Notes: generated by a model from the letters alone, not told the origin. 64,000 nt of DNA from Undaria pinnatifida (GCA_012845835.1 JABAKD010000026.1:706983-770982), one strand, 5' to 3'. Numbered from the stretch's first letter, positions 43,514-54,031 are shown. Numbers and translations are program-made.

Positions 43514-46500
43514 CTATGGGACATCCGCGGGGACAGAATGAGACTTCCGCGTAGGAGGGTTAAAAGCTGAAGAGTCCGTCGACAATACTGCAGCACGGTA
43601 GGAAGCAATCATATCTCTGCATTGAGGAATGGCGTTGACATGACGCCAGATACCCATCTGGGTAGGATAACCTTCCAACTTGAGATGATATTGGAAGTTG
43701 GTGAGAGATGCTGCTCCTACTCCCCTTTTATGTCCATCAATACTCTCAACCTTGAACGCACCGATCATAACTTTCGACAATGAGCCTTCGAGATCGGGCA
43801 CGGGAAGAGTGGTCCCTAAAAATAAATCGTCGAGCGCATCAAGGTCAGGGGCAGGGGACGACTTAGGGACATAGTATTTTTTCATCCGGCCAAGGTGAAC
43901 AGTAATCTCGGCGGGGTTGCCATCTTTAGTGACGCGATAAATTACGGGTGACGTTTGCGCTCGTACGGTATATGGTCCACGCCATGGGCTGATCAATTTT
44001 GGATTGGGACCATCAGCTTCAGTGTATGGGCGGTGGATTAATACTTGTTCTCCAGGTTTGAAACTGGGAAACGACAGGGTCTCATTTGCGACCGCTTGCT
44101 TATCCGCTCGCTCTTTAAGATTACGGCGGGCTAGCTCGTATGCAAATTGCAAGTTTTCGACAGTCTGTTTAGAATAGTCGAGCTGTGATTGCGGTGCGGA
44201 GGTGGACGGTACTCCAAGAATGAGATCGACAGGTAGTACAGCTGCACGTCCAAGCATCAGGAAATGAGGAGTTTCCTGGAGCGTGGTAGAGTAAGCTGTA
44301 TTGTGAGCTAACTGGACAGAAGGCAACAGCTCTGCCCAATTATCGCAGGACAAGTTGCTGTACATAGCCAACATATTGTGGACAGTGCTGTGTACACGTT
44401 CTAAGACAGAGTTGCCCTGAGGGCGAAAAGCGGCTGTACGCGTTTTCTTACATCCAAAAACTGATTGTAATTCCTTGACCAATTCGTTATCAAATTCTTT
44501 TCCTTGGTCGGAATGAAGTGTTTCTGGAGGGCCAAACACCGAGAACACGCGTTCGATTAGATGACGAACGATCGTGCAAGCCGCCTTATTTTTGATGGCT
44601 ATCAAAATGACAAATCGAGTAAGATGGTCGATGACAGAAAGGATGAAGCGATTTCCTTGTGATAAGCTTTTATACTCGACAAGATCAACAGCGACGCATT
44701 GGAACGCGCGCGTGACAGGGCGGTGTCCCACAGGCAACTTGGGCGGGCGGTGGGATGACTTGCGGTGTTGGCAAGACAGACACACTTCAATATGAGTACG
44801 GACATCCGTGGACATGGTCGGCCACCAAAATCTATCACGAATGGTATCGAATGTTGCTTTAAAAGCTAAATGACCTCCAGACGCTGGTAGATCATGACAC
44901 GAATTAATGACAATTTTTCGGAGAGCTGTAGGCACTACCAATTGATCGCGGAAAGTGCTACGCTTCCGTAAGTGACCAGGAAGGTACGACCGAAATAGCA
45001 ATCCTTCATTTAAAAAGAAGTAGCTCATCGTGTATTTAGATTCTCCACTAGGGAGTGGGGCCGATGTTGGTGCTCGGAGGTACTCAAAATACTGACAAAA
45101 TTCCTCTTTCTGTAGATCGACGAGTTTCGCGGGGTCTACAGTAGGGAAGACAGACACAGCGCTCATGAATAATTCACGGTCGCTTTCTACAGGTGCTACG
45201 TCGTGCAAATTAGAAGCGGAAAGTTCGTACTCGCGGGGCCCAGGTGGATAGTACGGTCCCTCAATCGGTACATTGCGACAAATGGCGGCTAATCTGGGCT
45301 CGGATGGGATGGGTTCCCCATTGACTTCGCTAAAAGCACGAGACAACATATCAGGCACGACATTTAATTTGCCTGGGACATGTTTGACAGTGAAATCGTA
45401 ATTCTGAAGTGCGATCGCCCATCGGGTGAGCATGTTAGAGGTGTCCTGCATTTTATACAGGTACGTTAGTGCTTGGTGGTCGGTACAGCATGTGAAATGC
45501 TTGCCCCATAGGTACGGACGCCAGTGGGTGACAGCCCAGACCACAGCACAACACTCTTTCATGGTGGCACTATAATGACGCTGGCTTTTTGAAAAGCGGT
45601 GACTATAATACGCGATGATATCAAGATCGGAATCGGAGCTGCTTTCGCGTGAGCGTTGAGCGAGAAATGCTCCTACTCCTGCTTCTGAGGCATCGGTATG
45701 GACAATAAATTCCCGAGTAAAATCTGGGTATTTAAGGACCGGTGCGGAACTAAGGGCACGCTTTGCGCGAGCGAATGCTTCACGTTGCGCGGGCCCAAAA
45801 GCCTTCTTGAAAGCGGTCTTTTTGACATAATCCTTACGAGTGAGTTCAACTAGCGGTGCTGTTATTTCAGCATAACCGTCTATAAAACGGCGGACATAGT
45901 TGAGTGTACCTAAGAATCCGCGATTATCTTTGATACACTCAGGCTCAGGCAGTGCTAAAATGGCTTTGACACGGTCGGCACTGATTGAAATACCTTTTTC
46001 CGAAATGACATGGCCAAGATACTCGATTTCTTTCTGACCGAATTGAAGTTTGGTCGGTTTCAAAGTTAAGCCAGCTGCCTGTAACGCTGAGAACATTTGC
46101 TCGAGGGATTTCAGGTGAGCTTCAAACGTAGAATTAAGACAAATAATATCGTCCATGTACGTAAGAATACCCGACTCAGGACCAAGGTGGCCGAAAGTGA
46201 CAGACATCATGTGTTGAAACAACCATGGGGCATTACAAACTCCAAAAGGCATACGTTTAAAACAAAACTTGCCGGTCGGAGTGACGAATGCTGTCCGGTC
46301 GATGTGCTCTTCTGCGACGGGTAGCTGCCAGAACGCACTGAGGACATCGGCTGTAGAGATGAATTTGACGCCTCCGACTGCATCCAGACAGGAATCTAAG
46401 TTCGGGAGGGGCCAGCTCTTGCGGACAATGTTACGGTTGAGGGTATGACGATAATCAACACAGAAACGAGGGCTACCGTTCTTCTTTGCGACAAGCGTAC

Positions 46501-47449
46501 ACGGGCTACCCCACGGGCTGGGACGTTCTTCGATGATGCCCCATTCAAGCATATCGTGAACACACTTATCAATGACAGCTTTAGCTCGAGGGTTGGCGCG
46601 GTACGGGGGACGATCGATAGGTCGGGTGTCAGGAGGCAAAGGAAATGTTGCTTCTGCATTGGTGCAACGACCTAGCTCTGACATTGACAAGGCAAAGACA
46701 GGACGGTATCGAGCGCACAAATCTAGGACAGAGACTTTCTGGTCAGATGAGAGCTTAGTGTTAGTAAAAGCTTTGGACAGGGGACCTTCAATCTCGGATT
46801 TGGCTTGAGCGATTTCATCAACTGATGTAGGAGTTTTCGCAACGGCATTAACGTGCAATTGATCAGGCGTCACTACGGACACAGTGAATAACTGACCAAG
46901 ACATAAATCAATAGGTAGCGCAACCCCATCAGAAGACAGGTTTGCAATTTGCACGGCTACTGAACCATCAGCAGCATGCCAAGTAGCAAGAGTGCGAGCG
47001 ACAATAATTTTCTCGAACACTGACGAGCTACTGGACTCCAAAAACTCAAGCTCAGACATTATTAGGGGTTCTACGACAACAGTAGAATCGTGCGCGGGAA
47101 GACAATCAGTAAAAGCTACGACAAGGGCCTCGTGTCTCGGTTTAAGATCAACACGTTCACGCAACCTGACATCGACTCCTTCTGCATCATGGTGGACAGC
47201 AGCGACTGACAGGTTAGAGTCGCTAGAGACAGTGGAGGGATCGGCGGGGCGGGAGGCGGGGTAGCTAGTACGATGAACTGCTGGTATAGAATCACCAGTA
47301 GAAGGAAAAGACATTAATTGGTTTTCCCAATCAAGAATAGCTCCAAAAATAGACATGACACTGTTATCAAGGAGTATTGAATCGGGACCAAGAGACGGTA
47401 CAACTAATGCTTCGACAACGTGCGTAATCGTACCAAGGGTGAGTGAAAA
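43514..47449 (-). CDS. pol: Ty3 Pol: end of protease, RT, RNase H, integrase, chromo-like tail
   Basis: The open frame extends 5' to 47563, but coding homology begins near 47449, where it takes over from the protease frame (about 1,310 residues). Numbering from the 47563 end: protease end ILLDN at 63-67; RT block CVDYRHTLN at 368 and active site YMDD at 469-472; RNase H HTDAS at 622, Glu 670, Asp 695; integrase zinc residues His 890, His 898, Cys 928, Cys 931; catalytic Asp 960, Asp 1019, Glu 1055 (35 residues between the last two); GPY motif SPWRGPYTV at 1192. The C-terminus (about 1266-1325: FKVESIDGHK to LKLEGYPTQMGIWRH) resembles a chromodomain with altered cage residues. No stop or frameshift lies inside. 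Confidence 0.95.
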   Translation of the reverse strand, partial: FSLTLGTITHVVEALVVPSLGPDSILLDNSVMSIFGAILDWENQLMSFPSTGDSIPAVHRTSYPASRPADPSTVSSDSNLSVAAVHHDAEGVDVRLRERVDLKPRHEALVVAFTDCLPAHDSTVVVEPLIMSELEFLESSSSSVFEKIIVARTLATWHAADGSVAVQIANLSSDGVALPIDLCLGQLFTVSVVTPDQLHVNAVAKTPTSVDEIAQAKSEIEGPLSKAFTNTKLSSDQKVSVLDLCARYRPVFALSMSELGRCTNAEATFPLPPDTRPIDRPPYRANPRAKAVIDKCVHDMLEWGIIEERPSPWGSPCTLVAKKNGSPRFCVDYRHTLNRNIVRKSWPLPNLDSCLDAVGGVKFISTADVLSAFWQLPVAEEHIDRTAFVTPTGKFCFKRMPFGVCNAPWLFQHMMSVTFGHLGPESGILTYMDDIICLNSTFEAHLKSLEQMFSALQAAGLTLKPTKLQFGQKEIEYLGHVISEKGISISADRVKAILALPEPECIKDNRGFLGTLNYVRRFIDGYAEITAPLVELTRKDYVKKTAFKKAFGPAQREAFARAKRALSSAPVLKYPDFTREFIVHTDASEAGVGAFLAQRSRESSSDSDLDIIAYYSHRFSKSQRHYSATMKECCAVVWAVTHWRPYLWGKHFTCCTDHQALTYLYKMQDTSNMLTRWAIALQNYDFTVKHVPGKLNVVPDMLSRAFSEVNGEPIPSEPRLAAICRNVPIEGPYYPPGPREYELSASNLHDVAPVESDRELFMSAVSVFPTVDPAKLVDLQKEEFCQYFEYLRAPTSAPLPSGESKYTMSYFFLNEGLLFRSYLPGHLRKRSTFRDQLVVPTALRKIVINSCHDLPASGGHLAFKATFDTIRDRFWWPTMSTDVRTHIEVCLSCQHRKSSHRPPKLPVGHRPVTRAFQCVAVDLVEYKSLSQGNRFILSVIDHLTRFVILIAIKNKAACTIVRHLIERVFSVFGPPETLHSDQGKEFDNELVKELQSVFGCKKTRTAAFRPQGNSVLERVHSTVHNMLAMYSNLSCDNWAELLPSVQLAHNTAYSTTLQETPHFLMLGRAAVLPVDLILGVPSTSAPQSQLDYSKQTVENLQFAYELARRNLKERADKQAVANETLSFPSFKPGEQVLIHRPYTEADGPNPKLISPWRGPYTVRAQTSPVIYRVTKDGNPAEITVHLGRMKKYYVPKSSPAPDLDALDDLFLGTTLPVPDLEGSLSKVMIGAFKVESIDGHKRGVGAASLTNFQYHLKLEGYPTQMGIWRHVNAIPQCRDMIASYRAAVLSTDSSAFNPPTRKSHSVPADVP

Positions 47450-48090
47450 ACAACAAACCCTAAGACATCCAACGGCGAACCATTCGCTGCTTGCAAGGCA
47501 ACGGCGGTTGGCGGGACAGGTTGGATAATGACAGAATGCAAGGTTGGGTGTGACTTTAACCATGCATGAGAAACTACAGACACATCAGTAGCAGTATCCA
47601 CAGTGATTGCGGGTACTGGATAGTCTTCTACAGAGCCAGAAATCTGCACTCTGCGAGACGAAAAGAACAAAGAAAAAGGATGGCGTTTGCATGCCAGCAT
47701 CGAGCTTTGCCACGCAGTTGTCTTTTTATTATTATTTTCTGGGCGAACATCACCCATGACACTCAGGCTCATGTGGCGTGGCCGCTGAGTACTACGACTA
47801 CATTCGGACACGCACGCAGACACAGGGGTATCATCAGCAAACGTCACCCGCTTGCGCGGACGGAGTGAGCTGGATACCTGACTACTTCGTCCTGAGACAA
47901 GGACACTCTTAACAGACAAACCACGGTCGACTCCGTGACTGCTTCTACCATCGACAAGGACATTCGGTACGGGACACTCAGTACCTACTGCTACTGTTGC
48001 GATGAGTTTCCTCTTCGCGCTAACCTCGCCTACCGGACAGGTAGCAAGGTGGGTCCCAACTGCAGGTAGCGCTGCAACAGCTGGGCTCTG
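47404..48090 (-). CDS. Ty3 protease region, in frame after gag TGA
   Basis: The frame is the gag frame, continuing without a further stop from the gag TGA (48093-48091) to a stop at 47404. A linker of about 140 residues leads to VPAITVDTATDVSVVSHAWL, where DTATD replaces the usual DTGAD active site, and on to ALQAANGSPLDVLGFVVF. The rest of the protease fold (LTLGTITHVV, ILLDN) lies in the pol frame, so a -1 shift is needed within the protease, near 47446-47450 where the minus strand has TTTTT. There is no ATG in a position to start protease independently of gag. Confidence 0.8.
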   Translation of the reverse strand, partial: QSPAVAALPAVGTHLATCPVGEVSAKRKLIATVAVGTECPVPNVLVDGRSSHGVDRGLSVKSVLVSGRSSQVSSSLRPRKRVTFADDTPVSACVSECSRSTQRPRHMSLSVMGDVRPENNNKKTTAWQSSMLACKRHPFSLFFSSRRVQISGSVEDYPVPAITVDTATDVSVVSHAWLKSHPTLHSVIIQPVPPTAVALQAANGSPLDVLGFVVFHSPLVRLRTLSKH

Positions 48091-49473
48091 TCAGTTGTCT
48101 TCGCCACGTGTGCTGCTCGCCTGGCTCCTGCGGTCGTCTTCAACATCGTCGTCGTCGTCGTCGTCACGGTGGTGGCGGCGGAAACGGCGAGAGTTGCCGC
48201 GGGGGGAATTCGACCTGTCGCGCTTTGAAAGGTGGCGTGACTTAATGTCGCGTGCCTTTTGCAGGCACGTGGACTCCCAGTGCCCTACGGGTTTGTCGCA
48301 CTTATCATAGGTGCAGTGGCGGCGGGGTTTGCGATGGTTATTGCTTCGCTGCGTTCCCCGTTGGCGCGGCTGCTGGCGAATGCCTTGCTGCTGACGACCC
48401 TGCTGACGTTGCTGCCTTCTCGGCGACTGCAACTGACGGACAGCAGTGCGGTTTGGGACGGGCGTAAATGACATGGCGCTTATAGTGGTGGCCCCACCAG
48501 TGAGGCGTGCGGCCTCGTGACGGCGAGCACGCTCGACAGCTTCCTTAAAAGAAGTTACTGGTTTTTCCCCACTTTGCAACAATTGCAATGCGGGTGGCAG
48601 ACTGTGTTGCCACAGTGTGACAGTTATCGCTGCCCAAGGCGTACGACCTTTGGCATGACGTTCGACAGCCGATTCGAATCGGGACATAAGCGCGCGGAAA
48701 CGTAGCGCAGAGGCGGATACAGTCTCGCCTTTTTCGGTCTTAAAAGTCGCTAGTTTAATGGCGCATTCCTCTACCGAATTAGAGGGCATGAGTATATCGA
48801 GAAGAGCTAATTTGAGCTCCTCCCAGGTGGAAGGAGGGACAAACGAACCGGGATTACTCATGTTCTCGGCATTGACAACGTTGGCACACCCATCAATCCT
48901 TCCTGACATTAGTTGTTGGTATAGCGTAAGACAAGGACCATCGCAGATGAGTGACAGATGCTCAAAGGCAAGATTATCCGCGAATTTCTCGTCGTGCGGA
49001 GCTACGGCTTTCGCTCGGAAACCAACAACGAGGCGAAACTGAGACCAGACCTCTGCGACATCAACATCGGCGCTACCAGTTAAGCGCGGTAAGCTACGTA
49101 CGTCATTGGGCGTGAAAGTGACAGCTTTCGGTGCGGACAGCACTCCTGCGTACGTGGGAACTGGTTGGACAGGGAGAGGGTTCGAGGGGTCAGTTTCGGA
49201 CGAAGCAGCAGACGAACTACCTGAGACACTCATACTTGCCAGTTGTTGAAGCATAGTGTTGTGCTGGTCGGAGAGCTGGTCGATCTCACCGTTCTCCATG
49301 CGCTCGAGTTGGTAGTTGACGATGCGAGCTAGGCGCTCGCGGATGGCGACGATGGGTTCGGAAGAAGTCGGTGCAGGGGTTTCCGATGCACCCCCTTTGT
49401 GCTCCAGGACGCCCTCCGATCGTAGCGGGTTTTTTTCTCCCGCTGCGGGGTCAGCGTACTCTCCAGTTGACAT
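48091..49473 (-). CDS. gag: Ty3 Gag (capsid, nucleocapsid)
   Basis: The first ATG of this frame is at 49473 (MSTGEYADPAAGEKNPL), 43 nt after the primer site, giving 460 residues. The capsid-like core includes LPRLTGSADVDVAEVWSQFR, TWEELKLALLDILMPSNSVE and ALRFRALMSRFESAVERHAK. A Gln/Arg-rich stretch precedes a variant knuckle CTYDKCDKPVGHWESTC (CX4CX5HX4C rather than CX2CX4HX4C). The tail is basic, then acidic (seven consecutive Asp, then EDD). It would form the particle and package RNA. It ends at TGA followed by CAG. Confidence 0.9.
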   Translation of the reverse strand: MSTGEYADPAAGEKNPLRSEGVLEHKGGASETPAPTSSEPIVAIRERLARIVNYQLERMENGEIDQLSDQHNTMLQQLASMSVSGSSSAASSETDPSNPLPVQPVPTYAGVLSAPKAVTFTPNDVRSLPRLTGSADVDVAEVWSQFRLVVGFRAKAVAPHDEKFADNLAFEHLSLICDGPCLTLYQQLMSGRIDGCANVVNAENMSNPGSFVPPSTWEELKLALLDILMPSNSVEECAIKLATFKTEKGETVSASALRFRALMSRFESAVERHAKGRTPWAAITVTLWQHSLPPALQLLQSGEKPVTSFKEAVERARRHEAARLTGGATTISAMSFTPVPNRTAVRQLQSPRRQQRQQGRQQQGIRQQPRQRGTQRSNNHRKPRRHCTYDKCDKPVGHWESTCLQKARDIKSRHLSKRDRSNSPRGNSRRFRRHHRDDDDDDDVEDDRRSQASSTRGEDN

Positions 49474-49515
49474 CTCCAAAGACTTGGAATCAACACGAAC
49501 AAGTTGATTTTTCAA

Positions 49516-49531
49516 CTGCCGTCAGACGCCA
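49516..49531 (-). promoter_or_regulatory. Primer-binding site of the Ty3 element
   Basis: The minus strand reads TGGCGTCTGACGGCAG, one base after the 5' LTR. It would pair with a tRNA ending CTGCCGTCAGACGCCA. The isoacceptor is not identified. Confidence 0.7.
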
Positions 49532-49532
49532 G

Positions 49533-50023
49533 TAAGATTCGTAGTCAAAACCGTCGGTGGGTCGTGATCCCACTTCTCTCTGCGTGAGCAGAGTGTTCTC
49601 ACTGTTGAACTACGACGGCAGAGTGTGAGACAACACGGGCTGATACAGCAGGCCGTTGACAGAGGGAGAGACAGGACAGGTTGAGATGGACTCACTCCCA
49701 GAAGTGCAAGGAGAAGGAGTAGTAGTTGTTGTTGTGTTGTTGTGAGAGCGGTGGGCGAGCAGTTGTCGGTGCTCCCTCAGCTCTCGGATAAAAGGAACAA
49801 TCCAGCGGGACCTTCCAACGTCCCGCTGCGGAGAATCCGCTAGGCGGTGTATCCGCCGCGGAGGATCCGTCAGCGGAACGTGGAGGGGAAGGCTCCGTGG
49901 CGTGTTCCAGACATGACAATCTCCCGTGTTCCCCAAGCGATCCTTCCAGAAACGACGTCTGGAAGGTTGAAGGGGTTTCGACATTTTCCCTAGGCGTGTT
50001 GGTTCGGGGACATGGTATCCACA
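49533..50023 (-). repeat. 5' LTR, 491 bp
   Basis: Same sequence as 41222-41712 at an offset of 8311, including the tRNA-like segment at 49550-49619, which here ends 17 nt before the LTR edge and 18 nt before the primer site. TATA (50024-50027) follows. Confidence 0.95.
49550..49619 (-). ncRNA. tRNA-like sequence in the 5' LTR
   Basis: Exact copy of 41239-41308. In this LTR it lies directly upstream of the primer-binding site, in the part of the RNA that is copied first during reverse transcription. Confidence 0.65.
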
Positions 50024-53000
50024 TATAATTAAATTTAATTTCATTTAATTCAATTCAATTCAGTTGTTGGCGCTGTGGTACGCTGAGCTTACTGCAGTTT
50101 TTGTCATTGTTGTTTTGCTCGATATGCTCTCTGGTATCGCTTGCGGATTCATTATTAATAGTGAACCGGGTACACATGACTGGATGCTGATAACGGTTTT
50201 CTGGTGACGTTTTCACCTGCTGCCCCGCTAATAATGTTGATGTTTCCCTGTTTTTGCATCCACTTCGTTCGTGATCAAACCGGTGATGTTTGACCCGAGC
50301 AAACACGTTCACCCATGATCACGCACGCTTTGCCTGTGATCAAACCCAACTCCACGTTTGCTCGTGATCAAACTGGAGGTGGTCGCTGTCGATCAATCTT
50401 TGTAAATTTGTTACGTACGCTATGCATATGCCTACCTTCATCTGTCATTTCATTTTGCCGGGAAGGGTTCCACTGTTGTTACTGCTGTGTCGTCGGGTTG
50501 TTGTTGCGGTTGTGGCTACCGCGACATCGTGTGATGCAGTAGTTGCTGAACCGCCCTCCTGTTTTTCCATCCCTGCCTTGTTTCCTTTGCCCCATTACTT
50601 TGTGCTCTGTTTTGGATGCAGGCGATGATTGCGGTGGGGACATCGCTGTCGTCAGACACAGCAAGCAGTAACCACATAGTTGGCTCTCTTTAGGATGAGG
50701 CAACGACACGGATACTAGAGCCGCTTGATGATGTATCTTTTTCTTTTTTTTATTGAACCGAATGTCATGTGCGCACGAATAGTTTCGTTTCTTCGTATAT
50801 ATTGAAAGGCTCGCATGTTCCGCTGCATTTGTCAACTCCCTCCCGTTTGCACTCATCTCTCAAGCAATGTATTCTGCTGCTAGGCCGCTGTTTTCTGCTA
50901 TTGTTGCTGTCTGACCGCCTCCGCCTGTCTCTACTGCTGCTGTTTTCTGCTATTGTTGCTGTCTGACCGCCTCCGCCTGTCTCTACTGCAGGTGGTTTTG
51001 GTTCGCATGTCCTTCTCAGGATAGCATGATTGCGCACATACCTTTGCGCTCCTTTGTTTGTACAAAGACTCGCATACTGCGCCATATTCCTCAGTTACCT
51101 CGTTCACTCATTTCTTGTGTTGCTTTCCGCTGCTGTTCTGCTGTTGCCTTTTGCCGCGGTTGCTGCCTTGCTATGCGACCTTCGTTTGTTTCTCTTTTCG
51201 TTTTTGTTTTTTCATGGTACATCCAGTTGGTGGCAGATGTTCGATTTGGAGTGGAGTAGTTCGGTCAAAAAAATATTACGATGCTTTGTTGCGATAGCGG
51301 GGTGAACGTTATGTGTGGGTATCTGTATCTAGAAAATTACTCTGGTGTGCGAGACGTATGTTCACGTGTTTGGTCATAGTAATTGGTCAGGCCGCCGGGG
51401 CAAACACATAGATGTGCGGTTCCATTTCGTCCGAGAGCTACTTCGTGCGAAGAAAATTGATATTCAATTTGTAGCTTCGGAAGAGCAGCACGCGGATATT
51501 TTGACGAAATCCCTCGCTGCGACCCCTTTTAATCTCACCGTAAGTTTTTGTTGAACCTACCGTTGGGTGATGAGTAAAGGGTGTGAGCATTATTCGTACC
51601 ATGTTTTGAGTTATGCGAGGAATAATTTGTCAGGCCGCCACCCCACGCTACTTTGAGGGGCATGGGTGAGTAGGGCGCTACTTGGCATTTTAGGTTCTGG
51701 CCATGGTAATCGTTTGAATGCGGCCATTGTTGCAATCACAATGGTTTGGATTATATAAGACATACAGGGGGTTTTGACCCGGTGGCCAGGTTTCCTCCTG
51801 CGGGACTGTCGTTAGCTGTCCGTTGGGCCTAGCCTTTCGTTTTGGATGAAGTGGGGTCGGGGGGGAATGCCGTTTTGTTGTGGGTTAAGACGGGAATCAC
51901 CCGGGCACCGGTCGGCCGGGTGTAAAACAGTATGGGGCAGCAAGATGTGTATTATTTTACAATAGTGCGACAACGTTGTCAACGCTGTTGTACTTGGGTT
52001 GGGTGCGAGTGTTGGAGTTGAATTCCTTTTTTTTATTTTTTTTATTTGCACTACTTAATGAAGGGTGCGAGCTACTGTTGGTATGAAGTATCTTGAACAG
52101 TGACGAGTTTGTAATCAGTGGTTGGATAGGGCTTGATTTTGACAGGCGAACAGGTGGTTGTTCGTCAGGAGGCTGCATACTACGTGCCGTTGTAGTCCTT
52201 CGATTTCAGGCCACTTGCCGGTCTTGGTTTGCCAGTCTAAATTCTTCCTTTTTCTGGTGTTGGTTACTGTTGGCCGTGTTATTTCGTTTTGCTTTCTTTT
52301 TTATGTTCGGCAGCCGTGTTGGCTGCTATGTTTTGTTTTTGTGTTGGTTGTTGTTGGCCGTGTTGTTTCGTTTTGCTTTTTGCCTTGTTTGACTTGCTTT
52401 GGAGGCTCAACTGTGTTGCTACAATCTTTCTGCGATTGTAATGGCTTCGTTTCGGAGTTACCAATGGGATTTTATCGGGCTCGTGCTCGTTGTATGGGTT
52501 TCCCCTGGGCATCTGCGTTGATTTTATTTCACAGCTCATGGGGGGTATGCCCTGTTTCTAGGATCGGCACTGCTTTAAGAGTCGGATAGGCTGTTGGTAC
52601 AGTCTCTTGAGAAGCGACGGGGTCGTGTTTACTATTTGGGTATGAGTTGAATTTAAATAGACTATTCAGTGGTTGTGTGGTGAGGGCTTCATACTTATCC
52701 TCGACCTTCAGCCGTTTATTTTGTTCGCGGTTTATGGTGTCACATTTTTCCTTCTTGTGCTTTGATACCTGGCATCGGAATTCCACTATTGCCAAAGGTT
52801 CAGGATTTCTTTGCCAGTCGTGCTTTTCTTCTTTTTGCGGTATGTTATTGAGCTACCGACATGGCGTTTTGGTGGAGGATTATATTGTATGCCGTTTATT
52901 GTGTTTGAGGTTTATTGTTGTGTCAGATTCTTCTTGTTTTTGTGCTTGGATGCCTGGCATCGGAGTTCCGCTTTTGCCGAAGATTAATAATTCTTTGCCC

Positions 53001-54020
53001 GTCGTGCTTTTGTTCTTGTTGCGATATGTTGCTGAGTTACCCACGTTGCATTCTGATGGAAAACTATATTGTATGTGGGCAGACTCAAAAAAAGAATAGA
53101 CGAGTCAGTTCCGTGGAGTTTCGTGCTGCTTTCATGCACGTCAATTTTGTTCACATACGGACTTTGAGCCATTGAATGGTGGTCAGGCGATCAAATACGC
53201 AGTGAAAAGGCAGGGGGGAGGGTTTTTATCGAGGATTTCCCTCTTATGGCCCCTGTGTTTTCGGTTTGTTAGCCTATCCTCGAGGTCATTATTTCGGTAA
53301 AAAGTTTTGCGGCTCTGTACCCTTGGCTATACAGTCACAGTATTGCTATAGCATATGGCTCTTGTCATCGCATTATGCTAGGGGGGAAGTTATGGTGTTG
53401 TCGATTTTCGAGCGTGCCCCCAGTTGACAGCCAGTTAAAGTTTGAATGTTTGGAGACGGGCTGATTAGATGTTCTGGTCTGATTGGTAGTCGAAGGGTGG
53501 CCCTGCGCTCGGTAGCACCCAAGTGGGTTCGTGCGGTGTGCCGTGGCGTTTGTGTGAGTTTGGTGTTGTAGGGCTTTGCGCTATGGGTTTTTTCCTGGAT
53601 GGCCAGGTTTTTCCCGCGCTGTAGGTGTTGAGAGCCGGGCAGCAACTACAGTGGGAACACCAAGCGAGGGACGGTTTTTTTTTAGAGTATTTTACGTCCG
53701 AGTGTCACTTGATGTTTTCGGTTGTTGTCTAAATTCTAGGGCTCTCGGGATGGGGAGCGAAGGGTTTTTCCCGGGAGCCGGTTTTACCTTCGCGCAAGTC
53801 GATGTCGGGCCGCGAGCCAACGCGCAGTGAGAATTATGAAGAGCAGTGGATTTTATTTGAGTTTTGCCACTTTTTGCCTCTTGTAATTTTCGGTTGGCCG
53901 CTCGACCTACTCAAAGACATCACCGGTAGTTTTCGCCAAAGGAAGTGTGTCACCTCGCGGTTGTCACTATCCCTGCTACCGTTAATTAGTATGTTGCAGC
54001 TGACAAACAGCTGTTCATAC
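50024..54020 (+). other. Right internal part of the non-autonomous element
   Basis: Mostly T- and G-rich non-coding sequence. It holds a 52-bp duplication (units from 50888 and 50940, CTGTTTTCTGCTATTGTTGC), the RNase H remnant at 51330-51560, and a ~180-bp duplication (units from 52711 and 52891, GCCGTTTATT, then CCTGGCATCGGA-TTCC). No other domain was found. Confidence 0.6.
51330..51575 (+). pseudogene. Copia RNase H C-terminal remnant
   Basis: The plus strand reads KHIDVRFHFVRELLRAKKID, IQFVASEEQHADILTKSLAA and, after a one-base frame change, HRKFLLNLPLGDE. These are the closing blocks of Copia RNase H (HID-R-HF-RE, EQ-ADILTK). It is the only protein-coding trace in the element and shows its Copia ancestry. 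Its orientation agrees with the primer site and polypurine tract. Confidence 0.8.
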
Positions 54021-54031
54021 TAATGGGGGGA
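54021..54031 (+). promoter_or_regulatory. Polypurine tract
   Basis: TAATGGGGGGA immediately precedes the right LTR and would prime plus-strand DNA synthesis. Confidence 0.75.

Larger units (their letters stand above)
41222..50023 (-). mobile_element. Young, apparently intact Ty3-type LTR retrotransposon
   Basis: Two 491-bp LTRs (41222-41712 and 49533-50023) appear identical. TATA is present on both outer sides (41218-41221 and 50024-50027), a 4-bp target duplication. The primer site TGGCGTCTGACGGCAG lies 1 nt inside the 5' LTR, and the polypurine tract ACTGGGGGGTGA abuts the 3' LTR. On the minus strand the order is gag, in-frame TGA, protease, then pol one register back (RT, RNase H, integrase, chromo-like tail): integrase last is the Ty3 order. 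All catalytic residues are present. It is nested in the element at 38331-54486 and is the best candidate for an active element here. Confidence 0.95.
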
